From the NCBI GenBank assembly GCA_039619475.1, contig CM077116.1, forward strand, positions 376,266,188 through 376,330,187: a stretch of DNA of 64,000 nucleotides, read 5' to 3'. Below are positions 11,180 to 22,539 of the stretch, piece by piece. The position numbers and the translations under genes are program-made. A model generated the notes under the pieces. That model was not told where the DNA came from, made no database searches, and was given only the letters and a program-made list of their open reading frames with translations. Every line of letters starts with the position of its first letter. Position 1 is the first letter of the stretch. The DNA comes from Icerya purchasi (Eukaryota; Arthropoda; Insecta; Hemiptera; Monophlebidae).

Positions 11180-13700
11180 TTATTAAAATAAAAATAATCG
11201 CTCAATATTGCCGCTTTTGGGAAGAAGGCAATATACCGGCATATGCACTTGGATAATGTCGATAAAACATACACAGTTGATAATTTGTATAACTATTGAT
11301 AATCAAACATTTACAATAAGTCTCACAAATATGTAGTCTAGCGTACAGAGTTGTTTTCAAACACAATATTGACGAGAGAACGCTCGACCTGTTTGGTCAA
11401 CTGGAATGTACTAATAAGCGGTAACGATGCCCCGGCGGTACTATTCTTATAAACACAAAAAAAATATCGTAATATTACGAAAAACGCACTGAAAAAGAAA
11501 CAAGTTCATTCATTGTAAACTTCCTGCGGCATCATAAGCTAATCACAAATGCCACCGAACGTATTTGCAATTGCAAAAAAATACCTCCCGCAATAAATCG
11601 TCACGACTCCCCTTCCCATCTGATTGTGAATGAAAAAAGTAAAATATTAGCCTCTTCCGGCTGTTAAAACCTTTACGTAATAAAAGGGGATTTCATTTTA
11701 AATCAAAATACGCGAACCTGAGATAGTATTGAAATATTTACATTAAATTGGGATAACTGTTTCCATTGCGAACGGGAGCTGAAACAATTCAACTTTTTAA
11801 TATTTTCATTCATTTTACGTAATACATTAAAATATATTTACCAATATTTTGTTGTTGCTATACTGTTTGTTTGTTTATTGTACTTTACTTCCGGAATTTC
11901 TAAGAGCATAACAGTAGTCTGCAAGCCTAGTTCTCGGGCTTTTCCTTTCACTGAAATGCTTAAATAAAGTTTCCCGCTTCTATACTTCCCGATAACTGCT
12001 GCGAGGTTTTTTGTAAAAAGGTCCTTTTTAGAATCGAAAAAAATTATTTTCAGAAACATTTTACGCACCCCTCGTAACGCTGAGCAATTTTAAAGAATCA
12101 CCTATTGAAACAATTTCCTACAAAACTTTTGCAAAATATCCCTGAAAATTTTTTAATCTCATTTAATTGACTGCTGGAATCATCGTAGTAAAAATTCCCG
12201 GTAGAAAAGCAATAACTTCCAGGTACTCAGAAGCATTTGAAAATATTTTAGCTCATTGTTTCCGGTAAAAGTTTCATGGTTTTTTCTTTGCTTTTATCCG
12301 ATTTTTTAGCAGCATCACAAAAAACAGTTCCCAATATTTAAATATTACCAACAATTATTATTCCAGCGATATATTCCGAAAAAATAGTAATATTAAAAAA
12401 AAAAAAATAAATAAAGAAAAAGAAGAAACGTTAATTTTTTCCATTTTGCGATAATTCGAATTATTTCCGACCTCTATGTCATCAACAATTATTATCATCC
12501 AGTCTTATTATATTAAGAAGTATTCAAATTGTTCATTTTTTATTTAAATTCATTGTAAATCGTAGTAGTTAAGGAGCTAGAATACTTCAAAGCACGTTTT
12601 TAACATTCTTATCAAATTTTCCATTTTAAATATTAAAAAAAAATTAGTCGTATTAATTAGTTGTCAGGCTGTTTTTACTGCCCTTTGTAGTGTACTAATT
12701 TTTTTTCTTTTTATTTTCACACCACCCCGGTCCATTGACCACTATTGGCGTTCGTTTATTATTAATTTGTTTTTACTTTGTATAAGGCCTTCTAATTCAT
12801 ACTGTCCATCCCCAATTAAGTTTTAACAGCATTTAGATAATTACTTATAATAATTTAACCATCTATATACTTAAATTATTCTTGAGGCTTATTACTTATT
12901 TCCGCTGAAGCGATGATCATTGATACCCCTACCCTAGACCACTCACATAGGTCAAGTGAGGAGAGTCTACTTATACTATTTCTAAACAACAGCTCTGATA
13001 TATATACCGTCGTTAGCTATAATTTAGCGCATCTCGACACCATGTTCTTCTTAATCTTCTCGATGGATTTCTTGGAAAATATTGACGGTACATGCTAGAC
13101 ACTTTGGTGTCTATCACTAGATGGCAGCCACTAATAGAATTTTAAAATTCAATAACAAAAGTTGAAAACTAATCAATATAGTCTTAATTAAAAATTTCGA
13201 AATTTTTTTATTTAACGTATACTTAGGTTTTCCTGTACATATTTTATCCGGGCCCACAACCGGTAGCCAACTCTGATGGTTATTTAGATTATACGACTAA
13301 TTTCGTTTTTATTTCCTTTGGATTGCTTTCACGGTTCACTCCATATATTGTACATTCTAATCACATAAAATGCTGATCGAATTTGTTTTCACCTAATCTC
13401 TTTTTAAAGTTCGTGCTTTTCCATTTGATCCTTCCTAATTTCGGACTTTTTACAATTGTTATTTACGTTGCCTTATTTTCCTCGCCGGCCGTTTTGTTCC
13501 TGCTTCAGATTCTTTCATTCTATAAATCTCGCACTAGTTTCTGAATTTTTCATTACTGCTTCTTTTTCAGTGTCATACGGAAGCGTCAAATCGTTACTTT
13601 TTGATAGAACACCGGTAAAAATATAAAAGTTCTAAAATTTTTATTTACTTTTTCTAGTTTTTAAACGCTACTACGTATGTCTATTTAAAGAAGTCTTTAA
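11180..13700. other. AT-rich DNA, no gene seen
   Basis: Short frames only. Pyrimidine-rich stretches at about 13,290-13,570 may be further remnants of the I-like family, but no motif was recovered there. Confidence 0.45.
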
Positions 13701-13703
13701 TTG

Positions 13704-15505
13704 AAAGGGTCTAGAAAGTTAAGGGGGGTAAAAAAAATATATACATCTAGGGCATGAAAAAAAATTATTTGATGCTGAAAGTTTCAGACTCCTAGTTCCA
13801 TAGGGGCTGCTGTAATCACGCTTTTTGTGATTTTCGGTTTTTTTTCCAATACCTCAGCCACCTCTCGATCGATTTTAAAAATTCTTATTGGAGATTAAAG
13901 GTAATGGAAAGGTCTCTATAATGGTGGATTTTTTCAGATTATTAGGCGCTAAGTTCAAACTTTTAGAAATGTTTAAAATTTTTAAAATATCATAAAAAAA
14001 ATTCAAAAAATTCAGTAACGACGAAAAAAATTTATAACATGTATTTTAGTGTAAACAACCCACTGAAATTTTTTCAGATTTTTAAAATTGGTGGAAGAGG
14101 TTCAAAAAAAATAAAAACATGCATTTTTGGTTGAAAAACCTCTTGAAATTCAACTAACAACAACGAAATAAATATATGTTACGTATATTATAATAAAATG
14201 TTTTTCTGAATTTTTTCGGATTTTTAGAAAGGGATGAACAAGTCCAAAAAAATGAAAACACGCATTTTTGGCTGAAAAACCTATGAAACCTCAATGCAAG
14301 CAAACTATAAAATGTAAGTTACATAATTTGCTATTATGGGACTTTTTAAATTCGCGCAGAATCTCTATATTTTTTTTTATTTCTTAAATGCATTATTATT
14401 TTCCGGTTATAATACGTTAGTTTAAATACATTTGTCATATTTAGAGCAAAGAAAAACCGTAAGTTTTTTCAACATTCCTTAAAAGTGAATAAAATGGGGA
14501 AAAAATTCATCGTTTAGTTATTTTTTAATGATTTGTAATAACTAGGCTAGCTCAGAGCTAGTCCTGTGCAATAAGAATCACAGGAGAAACTCTTGTCGAT
14601 TTTACACGTAAGATTTCAAGTACAGACTTTTAAAATACCCAAAAAACTATATAGATACACAAATACGTTGGAGCGGGAAATGAAGAGGTACGATATTTCA
14701 TGTGCGCTGCGCCAAAGTTCATACAGAAGCACGCGAAGGAGGCGACTCTCCTCTCCAACTCAAAATGTATTTAAACTAGTGTATTATAACTGAAAAATAA
14801 TAATGCTTTTAAGAAATAAAAAATATAGAGATTCTGCGCGAATTTAAAAAGTCCCATAATAGCAAATTATGTTACATTTTATAGTTTGCTTGCATAGAAG
14901 TTTCATAGGTTTTTCAACCAAAAATGAATGTTTTTATTTTTTTGGACTTGTTTCATCCCGTTCTAAAAATCCGAAAAAATTCAGAAAAACATTTTATTAT
15001 AATATACGTAACATATATTTATTTCGTTGTTGTTAGTTGAATTTCATGAGGTTTTTCAACCAAAAATGCATGTTTTTATTTTTTTTGAACCTCTTCCACC
15101 AATTTTAAAAATCTGAAAAAATTTCAGTGGGTTGTTTACACTAAAATACATGTTATAAATTTTTTTCGTCGTTACTGAATTTTTTGAATTTTTTTTATGA
15201 TATTTTAAAAATTTTAAACATTTCTAAAAGTTTGAACTTAGCGCCTAATAATCTGAAAAAATCCACCATTATAGAGACCTTTCCATTACCTTTAATCTCC
15301 AATAAGAATTTTTAAAATCGATTAAAAGAGGTATCGCAAAAAAAACCGAAAATCACAAAAAGCGTGATTACAGCAGCCCTCTGTTGAACTAGGGGTCTGA
15401 AACTTTCAGCATTAACTACTTTTTTTTCATGCCCTAGATGTATATATTTTTTTTTTGTGAAGTTTGGTTCAAAGACACTCTTACCCTTAACCGGCTAGAC
15501 CCTTT
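13704..15505. repeat. Giant inverted repeat: arms about 730 bp, loop about 330 bp
   Basis: The left arm (13,704-14,433) begins AAAGGGTCTAG and the right arm (14,763-15,505) ends CTAGACCCTTT. The arms are reverse complements along their whole length with scattered mismatches and small indels, for example the shared TCTCTATAATGGTGGATTTT and the block around TTTATAACATGTATTTTAG. Each arm also contains internal repeats of CATTTTTGG.TGAAAAACCT. The loop (14,434-14,762) holds smaller stems (CTAGCTC/GAGCTAG, CCTGTG/CACAGG) and a 66-codon frame without recognisable domain. This is a foldback-type structure. No transposase and no clear target-site duplication were seen. Confidence 0.85.
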
Positions 15506-16429
15506 ATTCCGATAAGAAATGTAAAAGGCTACTTTTTATTTTTAATCGATTCATCTACACAATAGTCGAAATTTTAATTAAATAAATATTGCTTTTTTTA
15601 TAATTTTCTATAATATTGATTCTCTGCCTACCGATACGGCAGTTAGTACCGATAGATAGCGCTCGAGTAATAATTTTTTAGATTCTTAAATTAAGAATAA
15701 AACTACGCTACTGTACTTGTTGCGTAATAAAATGTTAATGTTTTACAATAAGTTTCTTTCTTTTCGGTTTTTTTTTTTTTTTTTTTTTTAATTAATTATA
15801 CCGTTACCATGGTTCTTATCGTTCTTTTTATTCAAATTATTAGCAGCATGTCATATTTTTAGACACAGAATTATAAACCGGAAAGATTAACACACCTTTT
15901 TAATAATATGTCAAAAAGTAGAAAATTAAAAAAAGAAAAAGTGCAGAAAAAAAAAGTCGCTTTTATTTAAAAACATTTACATATTTATTTACTATAAAAC
16001 AAGTCACAGTTTTCAGTAATAAACTACAACTACAGTAAACAAATAGTTAAAAAAAGAATACGTACTTTTAAATGCGCTAAAACAAAAGAATTGCCAATTT
16101 ATCAAGTGATAATTTAAACTGGAAATGCTAAACTATAACCAAAAAAAATTTATAGTACGATTGAAAAAAAACACTTTTATGTAATAATCTGGCAACTCCT
16201 TTTTAAATTGTCAATTTAATTGAAAAAAAAAAAAAAATGAAAATATTTGACTAATATTTATAGTGTATCACTAAAAATTGCGGGGTTTCTTTTCGTAAGT
16301 GAATGAATAAATGTTTTTGAAAATCTTTTTTATTTCTTTTATTAATGGAAATATTTGCGGAGATAACATACATTCGACATAAACTACATACAACGATGCA
16401 TAGAGTCGATTTCCCAACCACATTCTACA
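15506..16429. other. AT-rich DNA, no gene seen
   Basis: Homopolymer-rich, including a T run at 15,770-15,789 and A runs near 16,227. No frame of interest was found before the retroelement that begins near 16,430. Confidence 0.5.
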
Positions 16430-16441
16430 AGCTTTGCATCT

Positions 16442-17114
16442 ATGAAAATGATCGAAGCCTGGGCTGATAATTACGGTTTCCAATTCTCAGCAGCCAAGTC
16501 GCAGTTCATAATTATCTCGTGTAAAAATCACTATAAAAATCAGAACTTACAACTGCCCATCAATGAACAAACTACAAAAGAGAGAATAAATAAAAATCCT
16601 CGGGCTCACAATCGACCGGAAACTAACCTGGAAAACTCGCATCAAGTTACTGAAAAAAGATTGCCAGAACCGGTTAAACCTCCTGAAGGTTCTAGCTGGA
16701 AAGCGGTGGGGTAGCAGCACAACGGCGTTATTAAGGATCTATCGTAGTCTCATAAGATCAAAACTTGATTACGGTGCTGTCTTGTATGACTCAGCTAAAG
16801 ATTCACTCTTGAACTCTCTCCAAACGATTGCTAACTCTGCATGTCGCATTTGCCTAGGCGCTTTTAGAACAAGCCCTGTTAACAGCCTGCTGGTAGAGGC
16901 TGGAGAACTACCCCTGACCATCCGACGCAAAGAGCTCGCTCTGAAATACGACGCAGCTATCATCTCAACACCTAACAATCCGGCGTACCAGTGTATATAC
17001 AAAAACCCAGCTCTCGACCGGCACCACGAACTAAACTCGCCGAACCTATTGACGATTCGGATACTCTATTATGCTGCACAGCTAGGGATTACGCTTCTCG
17101 AGATCTATGAGTGA
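16442..17114 (+). pseudogene. Reverse transcriptase C-terminal part (thumb and linker), frameshifted
   Basis: The fragment begins after the RT catalytic motif with IEAWADNYGFQFSAAKSQF, the typical motif D region. The frame changes near 16,570-16,600, after which another frame gives LGLTIDRKLTW and IRSKLDYGAVLYDSA. A third block, 16,782-17,114, has ACRICLGAFRTSPVNSLLVE and LTIRRKELALKY. Together these are the conserved post-palm blocks of I-superclade RTs. With no catalytic core and at least two frameshifts, it cannot act as an RT. Confidence 0.85.
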
Positions 17115-17164
17115 ACGCTCGGTTATTATCCTCCATGGCATTCACTGGACCTGACGATTGATCT

Positions 17165-18061
17165 GCACTTTACGACCAAGACCGTCGAACCACGCCTCCT
17201 GAAATCCTTAGACTGCGGTTCCACGAACTACGGGATAAGTATCTCTCAAGTATCGAGTACTACACCGATGGCTCGGCAATCAACGATAAAACCGGATATA
17301 CAGTAATCTCTGACAACAACACGCTGACGGCCCGACGGACACATGACCACAACTCCGTCTTCACATGTGAAGCCAGTGCGATCCTCCACACTCTGGAATT
17401 AATAAGTGACAGACAAGATAACATGAACAGCACCATTTACTCAGACTCTATGTCCTGTCTAAATGCCATCGGTAACCGTTTCATTGCGAATCCTATCATA
17501 CAAAGTGTTCACAAAATCCTAGAACAGCTAAAGACCTTTAATAAAACCGTCAACTTCGTTTGGATACCAGCCCATATTGGTATCGAAGGAAACGAATTAG
17601 CTGACCAGGCGGCCAAGTCTGCAACCACGGCCGAATTCTCGCCAGACAATAGGCTAACACTTACTGAAGCTTCCAAGATGATCCGTAAGGCGTCGATCAG
17701 CTACTGGAACTATATTTGGCTGCAAGCTCCCAGTAAGCTTCACAACGTCAGAAATAGTGTATCTGACACAGTACATCTGTCGCTCTGCAGCAGGTGGGAA
17801 CAACAAGTGATCACTCGAATACGTATTGGACATACGCACCTCGCTCACTCCTATCTAATCTCCAAGGAACCACAAACTTTGTGCCAACGGTGTGACAACC
17901 CAGTGACGATCAAACACCTCCTGTTCGATTGTAACGCCTACCAGCCAGACAGAGCCCGAGCAGGACTCAGTAATATTCATCCAGGATTGACAATGGACGA
18001 TAATGTGTGTAAAAAAGTAATAGATTTTCTAAAAAACGCTTCTCTTTTTAAATCGATTTAA
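17165..18061 (+). pseudogene. RNase H domain and C-terminal Cys/His tail of non-LTR ORF2
   Basis: In one frame the domain runs from about 17,165 without a stop to TAA at 18,059-18,061. The usual ATG-based call at 17,423 would cut the domain in half. The RNase H acidic residues are visible: Asp in EYYTDGSA, Glu in CEASAIL, Asp in IYSDSMS, then His in IPAHIGIEGNELADQAA with the final Asp. After the domain come TRIRIGHTHLAHSYLI and a CQRCDNPVTIKHLLFDC tail, the Cys/His element usual in these ORF2 proteins. The domain degrades the RNA strand of the RNA-DNA hybrid during target-primed reverse transcription. The domain itself looks undamaged but belongs to a truncated, RT-less copy. Confidence 0.88.
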
Positions 18062-18269
18062 ATTTTCATGTATAACTACGCTTGTCACACATCGCGTGAC
18101 CCTTTTGTTTTCTTTTTGTTAAGTATTAGCAAATACTGAAATCAATTTTGTAAATGTAAAGAATGTATTATACGTAATCTTTAAGAACCGAATGTTAATT
18201 TCGAGGTCGCTGAAGGCCAAGATGTCATATAGCGACCATAAATAAAATTTAATAAAAAAAAAAAAAAAA

Positions 18270-18808
18270 TAATAATACCAGTTAGCGGAACCAGAAATAA
18301 TATCAACGTGAGATGTAGAATTCAAATACTTTAATATAACAGGCTAGAAAAAATAAATATATATTTTTGTTATCATCATTTAGTCGAAAACCCCAGAGGG
18401 GTGTCGTGATCATGGCGACGCCGATTTAATTATTTTTCGCGATTGCTCGCGATTCTCTGCTTTGAGACAGGACATCTGTAAGCTCAGACCCGTTACATCC
18501 TGTGCGCCAATCGGGTCGCATGGCAAACAATTACATCTTTCATCGCTTATCATGATTTGTATTGGTATAATTGTATACTATAAATTGAATTATTGTGATT
18601 TGTATATTAATTGTGAAATTTTTATTTTTGTGCAGCTGCCAAATTTTTCGAATCTTTGGTTATATATAATTAATAATAATAATAATTACTAATTGTTAAA
18701 TAATTTGAAAGAAAAGAAATAATTAGGAAATTGTGACCACTCCGAGAATTTTCTTAGAGTACATTTGGAATTATCTGATGGGATATAAAAATTTGTAAAT
18801 ATAGGATA
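18270..18808. other. Intervening DNA, no gene seen
   Basis: A locally GC-richer patch around 18,390-18,530 is flanked by AT-rich DNA. The 76-codon frame at 18,462-18,692 has no recognised motif. Confidence 0.45.
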
Positions 18809-19083
18809 TTATTTATTACGTAACTCGTCATTCATTTGACTTGTATCGTGATAACCTTTATATGGGCGGAACGTTTCTGAAGAAGTTTTGTCTGCTCTTA
18901 CCGTAGCTTTCATTTGCATATATAAACTGCTAATTGTCCAGATAATTTGGCAACCGCGATCCATTAGTAATTGTATTAGTTTTTCATGTTTTATGGTAGT
19001 CAATGAAACATACAAATAGAGGCTTATTATATTCGATGCTTTTTCCGATTAGTTGTCTTGCAGATAGTATATCTGTTCTCTAG
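18809..19083 (-). pseudogene. RTE-like reverse transcriptase fragment, minus strand
   Basis: On the minus strand one frame gives RQLIGKSIEYNKPLFVCFID (RT motif A region, first catalytic Asp) near 19,050. A frameshift later, KHEKLIQLLMDRG, ISSLYMQMKATVRADKTSS and ETFRPYKG follow down to about 18,830. This order (F-I-D-Y...H-x-KLI..L...LY...ATVR....S..F...KG) is the palm segment between motifs A and B of RTE/CR1-like RTs. The PQG and YxDD motifs are missing. Its right end coincides with the 5' truncation point of the plus-strand Jockey copy, suggesting that the Jockey element inserted into it. Confidence 0.72.
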
Positions 19084-20060
19084 TGCAAAACAAGAATATT
19101 TGTACGGCCGCGTTTCTGGATGTCCAGCAGGCTTTCGATAGGTTATGGCATCAAGGATTATTGTATAAAATTAAACTTCTGCTTCCTCACTCCTTCTATC
19201 TACTATTTAAATCATATATACAAGAAAGATATTTTCGAGTGAAAATAACCGATGAATACTCAGATATTTTTCCGGTAAGGGCCGGGGTTCCACAGGGGAG
19301 CGTTCTGGGTCCAATATTGTACCTGATCTACACGACCGACTTCCCGATGCTGGATAATACAGAAGTAGCTTTATACGCGGATGAAGCAGCCATCCTGGCC
19401 GTTGATAAGTGTGAAAGCACAGCCACAGAAAAACTGCAGGAGTCACTTCGGCATGTGGAAACTTGGCTAAAACGATGGCGCATAGTAGTCAATGAAAGTA
19501 AGTCGACGCATATTTCATTCACAAATCGAAAAATTGAACGCCTGCCAATCAAAATAAATAACGTCGTAATACCACATGCCAATAACGTAAAATATTTAGG
19601 CATGCACTTGGACGCTAGGCTGACCTGGGGTACTCACATTCAAAAAAAAATGGAGCATTTGAGGTTTAAAACTAGAACCATGTCGTGGTTGTTAGCTAAG
19701 AAATCGGGCTTATCGTTAGACAATAAAACTCTATTATATAAAATAGCTCTAAAACCGATCTGGCTGTACGGTATACAGCTGTGGGGCTGCGCAAAAACAT
19801 CGAATTTACAGAAAATACAACGATATCAAAATAGGGTACTGAGAACCATTACTGCAGCCCCCTGGTACGTCTCAAATTATACCCTCCATAATGACTTGAA
19901 TGTCATGTCTGTGGAGGATGAAATCAAAAAACAAGCAAATAAACATGTTGCCCGACTTAGCATCCATATGAACCCACTTGCTAACAATCTGCTGGATAAC
20001 TCCGGTGAAATACATAGACTGTGGCGAAATAAGCCTCTAGACCTTGTCCAGCCATTATAA
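19068..20060 (+). pseudogene. Jockey-type ORF2: RT palm, thumb and C-terminus
   Basis: An open frame of about 330 codons starts mid-domain; the GTG at 19,083 is not a true start. In order there is motif A (AAFLDVQQAFDRLWH, catalytic Asp present), RAGVPQGSVLGPILYLIYT (motif B), ALYADEAAIL (motif C), LKRWRIVVNESKSTHISF (motif D), VKYLGMHLDARLTW (motif E), and a C-terminal region ending RLWRNKPLDLVQPL. The end matches the usual Jockey C-terminus, and Jockey elements normally lack RNase H, as here. The YADD catalytic box reads YADE (GAT GAA), a change of the second Asp that should abolish or cripple polymerisation. The frame is otherwise intact, so the copy is fairly young. Confidence 0.9.
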
Positions 20061-20186
20061 AGTTCAGAGAGAGTACTGCTGAGTACTACCCCTCCACAAA
20101 ACATTCTTTATCGCAATAAATTAATCGCTAAATGACCACTAAAACCGGTCAGTTGCGATGGAAAAAAAAAAAAAAAAAAAAAAAAA
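19068..20186 (+). mobile_element. Jockey-clade non-LTR retrotransposon, 5'-truncated
   Basis: The 3' half of ORF2, a 3' UTR of about 100 bp and an A tail at 20,162-20,186 are kept. The 5' truncation lies at or just before 19,083, inside the RT palm. The endonuclease and ORF1 are absent. Truncation plus an A tail is the usual outcome of incomplete target-primed reverse transcription. No target-site duplication was evident by eye. Confidence 0.9.
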
Positions 20187-20439
20187 TTTGCCGCTGATAG
20201 AAAACCAGTTTGCTTTTTTACGATTTGCTAATTTAAGTAATGAATATGCAACGAAATTGAACGTCATTCGGAAAGAAATGCAACTGAAGATTTCTTCAAA
20301 AAAGTAAAAACACTAGTCAGAGAATTTAAACTAAGGACTTACAGACTTGGACAATAAAGGATATAAACTAAGTATTAATGGATTACAAAGACACCGAATA
20401 GCGGGGGAAAAATATTGCGCATATAATGTTCGAGGCAGA

Positions 20440-20615
20440 ATTGTGTAAGAAAGCTAAAAAATTACAGACTAGTCGGGATTGGTGGGGATATGCGCTGAGA
20501 TACTGAAAGCACTTTCCAACGAGGTTGTGAAAATAATCCGAACATCATGCAGCCAAATATGGAAAGCGGGAAAATATGATCGTCTGGTGGAATCTATCCT
20601 TGTCCTAATACATAA
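20440..20615 (+). pseudogene. RTE-like RT N-terminal fragment
   Basis: From about 20,495 one frame reads AEILKALSNEVVKIIRTSCS, then QIWKAGKYDRLVES and ILVLIHKY. This matches the conserved start of RTE/CR1-like RTs (D-G-I-P-A-E-x-LK......IW..G..P..W..S....I.K). The tryptophan expected after the G-x-x-P region is missing and the frame breaks before it. It is an isolated scrap of about 40 codons lying 0.25 kb after the Jockey A tail. Confidence 0.6.
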
Positions 20616-20731
20616 GTATGCGATTTGACCATGAGCCTGTTTTTTTATTTCTTACTAGGAGTTTTGTTATTTTCAGACACGACCTGTTAGGTTTTTTCCG
20701 TTGAAAATGTATATATTTTTTTCATTATTTC

Positions 20732-20875
20732 TTTTTTTTTTTTTTATTTTGCTCGTGTTAACTACAGTAACATACCGCAAATGAAATTTTTTAGAAGTTA
20801 CAGTGTGTGGCAGCGGGATTCGAACCCGGTTCCGCCCGAATGAAACACCATTGCCAAACCAAACCACGCCACGGT
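20732..20875 (-). mobile_element. tRNA-derived SINE, minus strand
   Basis: On the minus strand the head contains GGGTTCGAATCCCG, a textbook T-arm and pol III B box with a four-base-pair CGGG/CCCG stem (20,814-20,828), followed by CTGCCACAC. GTGGC near 20,873 can pair with GCCAC to mimic an acceptor stem. TGGCAATGG upstream is a plausible A-box remnant. After the head come about 60 bp of unrelated body and an A tail (T run 20,732-20,745 on the plus strand). The lack of a proper anticodon arm and the A tail argue for a SINE rather than a functional tRNA gene. SINEs borrow LINE machinery; RTE-like and Jockey copies lie next to it. Confidence 0.65.
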
Positions 20876-20897
20876 AGTTGTTCCATTGGAAATATAA

Positions 20898-20900
<3 letters not shown>

Positions 20901-20929
<29 letters not shown>

Positions 20930-22380
20930 TGGGTTTGTCAGCGAGAACATTGGCCAGGAAATGGAAAAGAGAAGAAAATGAATATATATATATTTATGCG
21001 CTTAAGGACGGAGGATAAAAATAATATTCAAGAACAGAACTATAGGGATATCAGGTTTTAATAGCGAAGAATAGATGGTCGCCCGCTCAATAGAGAAGGC
21101 CGCACATTCAAATAAAATGTGATCAGCATCTTGAGGAAAGTATATGAATGGTTGATAAATGCAATAGATGTAGATAAAAATTAAAAAAGTGATGAAGGAA
21201 GGAGACTATGGTTAAAGCAAAGGCGACAAATATCAGTGATTGTAGAGTGTTTAAGAGAAGGCAAGTATCGACAAAACCACGGATGAAGTTGAAGAGATGG
21301 CTGAATAGAGAGATAAAAGGAGGCAGGATTAGAAAATGAAGAAGAATAAGAATTTAGTCATAATTTGGAATGAAGAAGAAGAAGAAAGAATATATTTATG
21401 CAAATTACGATGCAACATAACGTTAGCAGTACAAGTTGAACTAGCGTATCGACGAATTGTCTTACCGCACGATGCAACCTATAAAAAACGATTATAGGTT
21501 ATTACAATTAAAAATTTAGCAATAGTGACATTGTAGGAAAAAATTTAAAAAAAACCTACGCGCAGATATGATGAGTAGTTGGGAATAAAGTCTGCTTAAG
21601 GAATAAGGATTCAGATACAATAAGTGAGGAACAGGACTGTGAGTGAAAAAATAAAGAAATGATATAATATGCCCGAATTCATCACTCTACCGTCGCAAGA
21701 CTTTCGAATGTTATAAATCGAAATGGAAAAGAACAGTAGGAAGAAAGTAAGAAAAGAAAAATAAAGGAAAACCAGAAGCTGAAACGCGCGTAAAACATTT
21801 TCGTTGCTCAACCGTGTCTAAACACAATTTTCCTATGGCATTTGATTTTATACAAATCAATTAATATAGCATAGAAAAGGTTTGGAAAGGACAAAATGGA
21901 ACAGACACAAATGAGAAATAAGGAAATGATGCAGAAAGAAAACTATAATTGAATCGAAGGGAACAAATAGCTGAGAGATTGTGAAACGTTTTTGAACGAG
22001 GAAGAACCTAGAAAACTACAAAGAGGAAGAGATGACTGAGGGGGGAGATTAAATATATAGCCAAAAGTAGAAAATAAAGTAAAATCGCAGTTGGAAAATG
22101 AGTCGTTTAAGGAAGGAAGGGCAACTTTGCAAACTGAAAACGTGCATAAAAGTCCGTCACTAAAAATGTTGGAGCGAGCCAATGAATCTGTAAGTCATAG
22201 TCCTCAGTATGGAGATATCCGCAGAAAATAAATCTCGATTGAGCTAAAGATATAACGGAAAGAGGGAGAAGAAAGAGGAGTTTAACTTAATACCACCTTT
22301 ACGATAATCTGAGACACGCTATAAGGAGATTTTGTAGAAAACCAACGAGGAGGAAATGAAGAGAACTCAAGGGGGATTGA
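20901..22380 (-). mobile_element. I-like non-LTR retrotransposon, decayed copy, minus strand
   Basis: A T run at 20,901-20,927 marks the A tail. Reading on the minus strand, the end of ORF2 gives LSIQPSLQLHPWFCRYLPSL, then STITDICRLCFNHSLLPS, then QDADHILFECAAFSIERATI with a stop soon after, at about 21,005-21,335. These align with FYLSIQTHPPPYPWYLDFPH, LISSICRLRLDHSRLPASS and NHIFFECASISTERS of the element at 23.6-29.6 kb, so both belong to one family. Farther out (21,600-22,380) the strand stays purine-rich, as expected for a reversed copy, but no motif could be read; that part is assigned by composition only. Confidence 0.65.
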
Positions 22381-22539
22381 TATCTCTAATCAGCTTACTC
22401 GGTGAGATCGTTTTAATTTATTTAACTGCGGCGTATTGTATTTATTACATTTGTCTAATCTGTCATAATAGCTGCGTTACACTAATTTCCGTTTTCTAGG
22501 TTTTAATTTTATTTGTTCATATCTTATAGCCGCCTTTTC

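Larger units (their letters stand above)
16430..18269 (+). mobile_element. 5'-truncated non-LTR retrotransposon (I superclade, with RNase H)
   Basis: The copy starts inside the RT domain, carries a decayed RT C-terminus and an intact-looking RNase H, then a 3' UTR of about 190 bp (with CGACCATAAATAAA near the end) and an A tail at 18,254-18,269. Length is about 1.84 kb, against 5-6 kb for a complete element of this type. It is in the same orientation as the Jockey and I-like copies downstream but is a different family, since the RNase H and 3' UTR differ. Confidence 0.85.

Noticed and set aside
20803..20875. Intact tRNA gene on the minus strand
   Set aside because: The T-arm is good, but the anticodon and D arms do not form convincingly and an A tail follows, so a SINE is the better reading.
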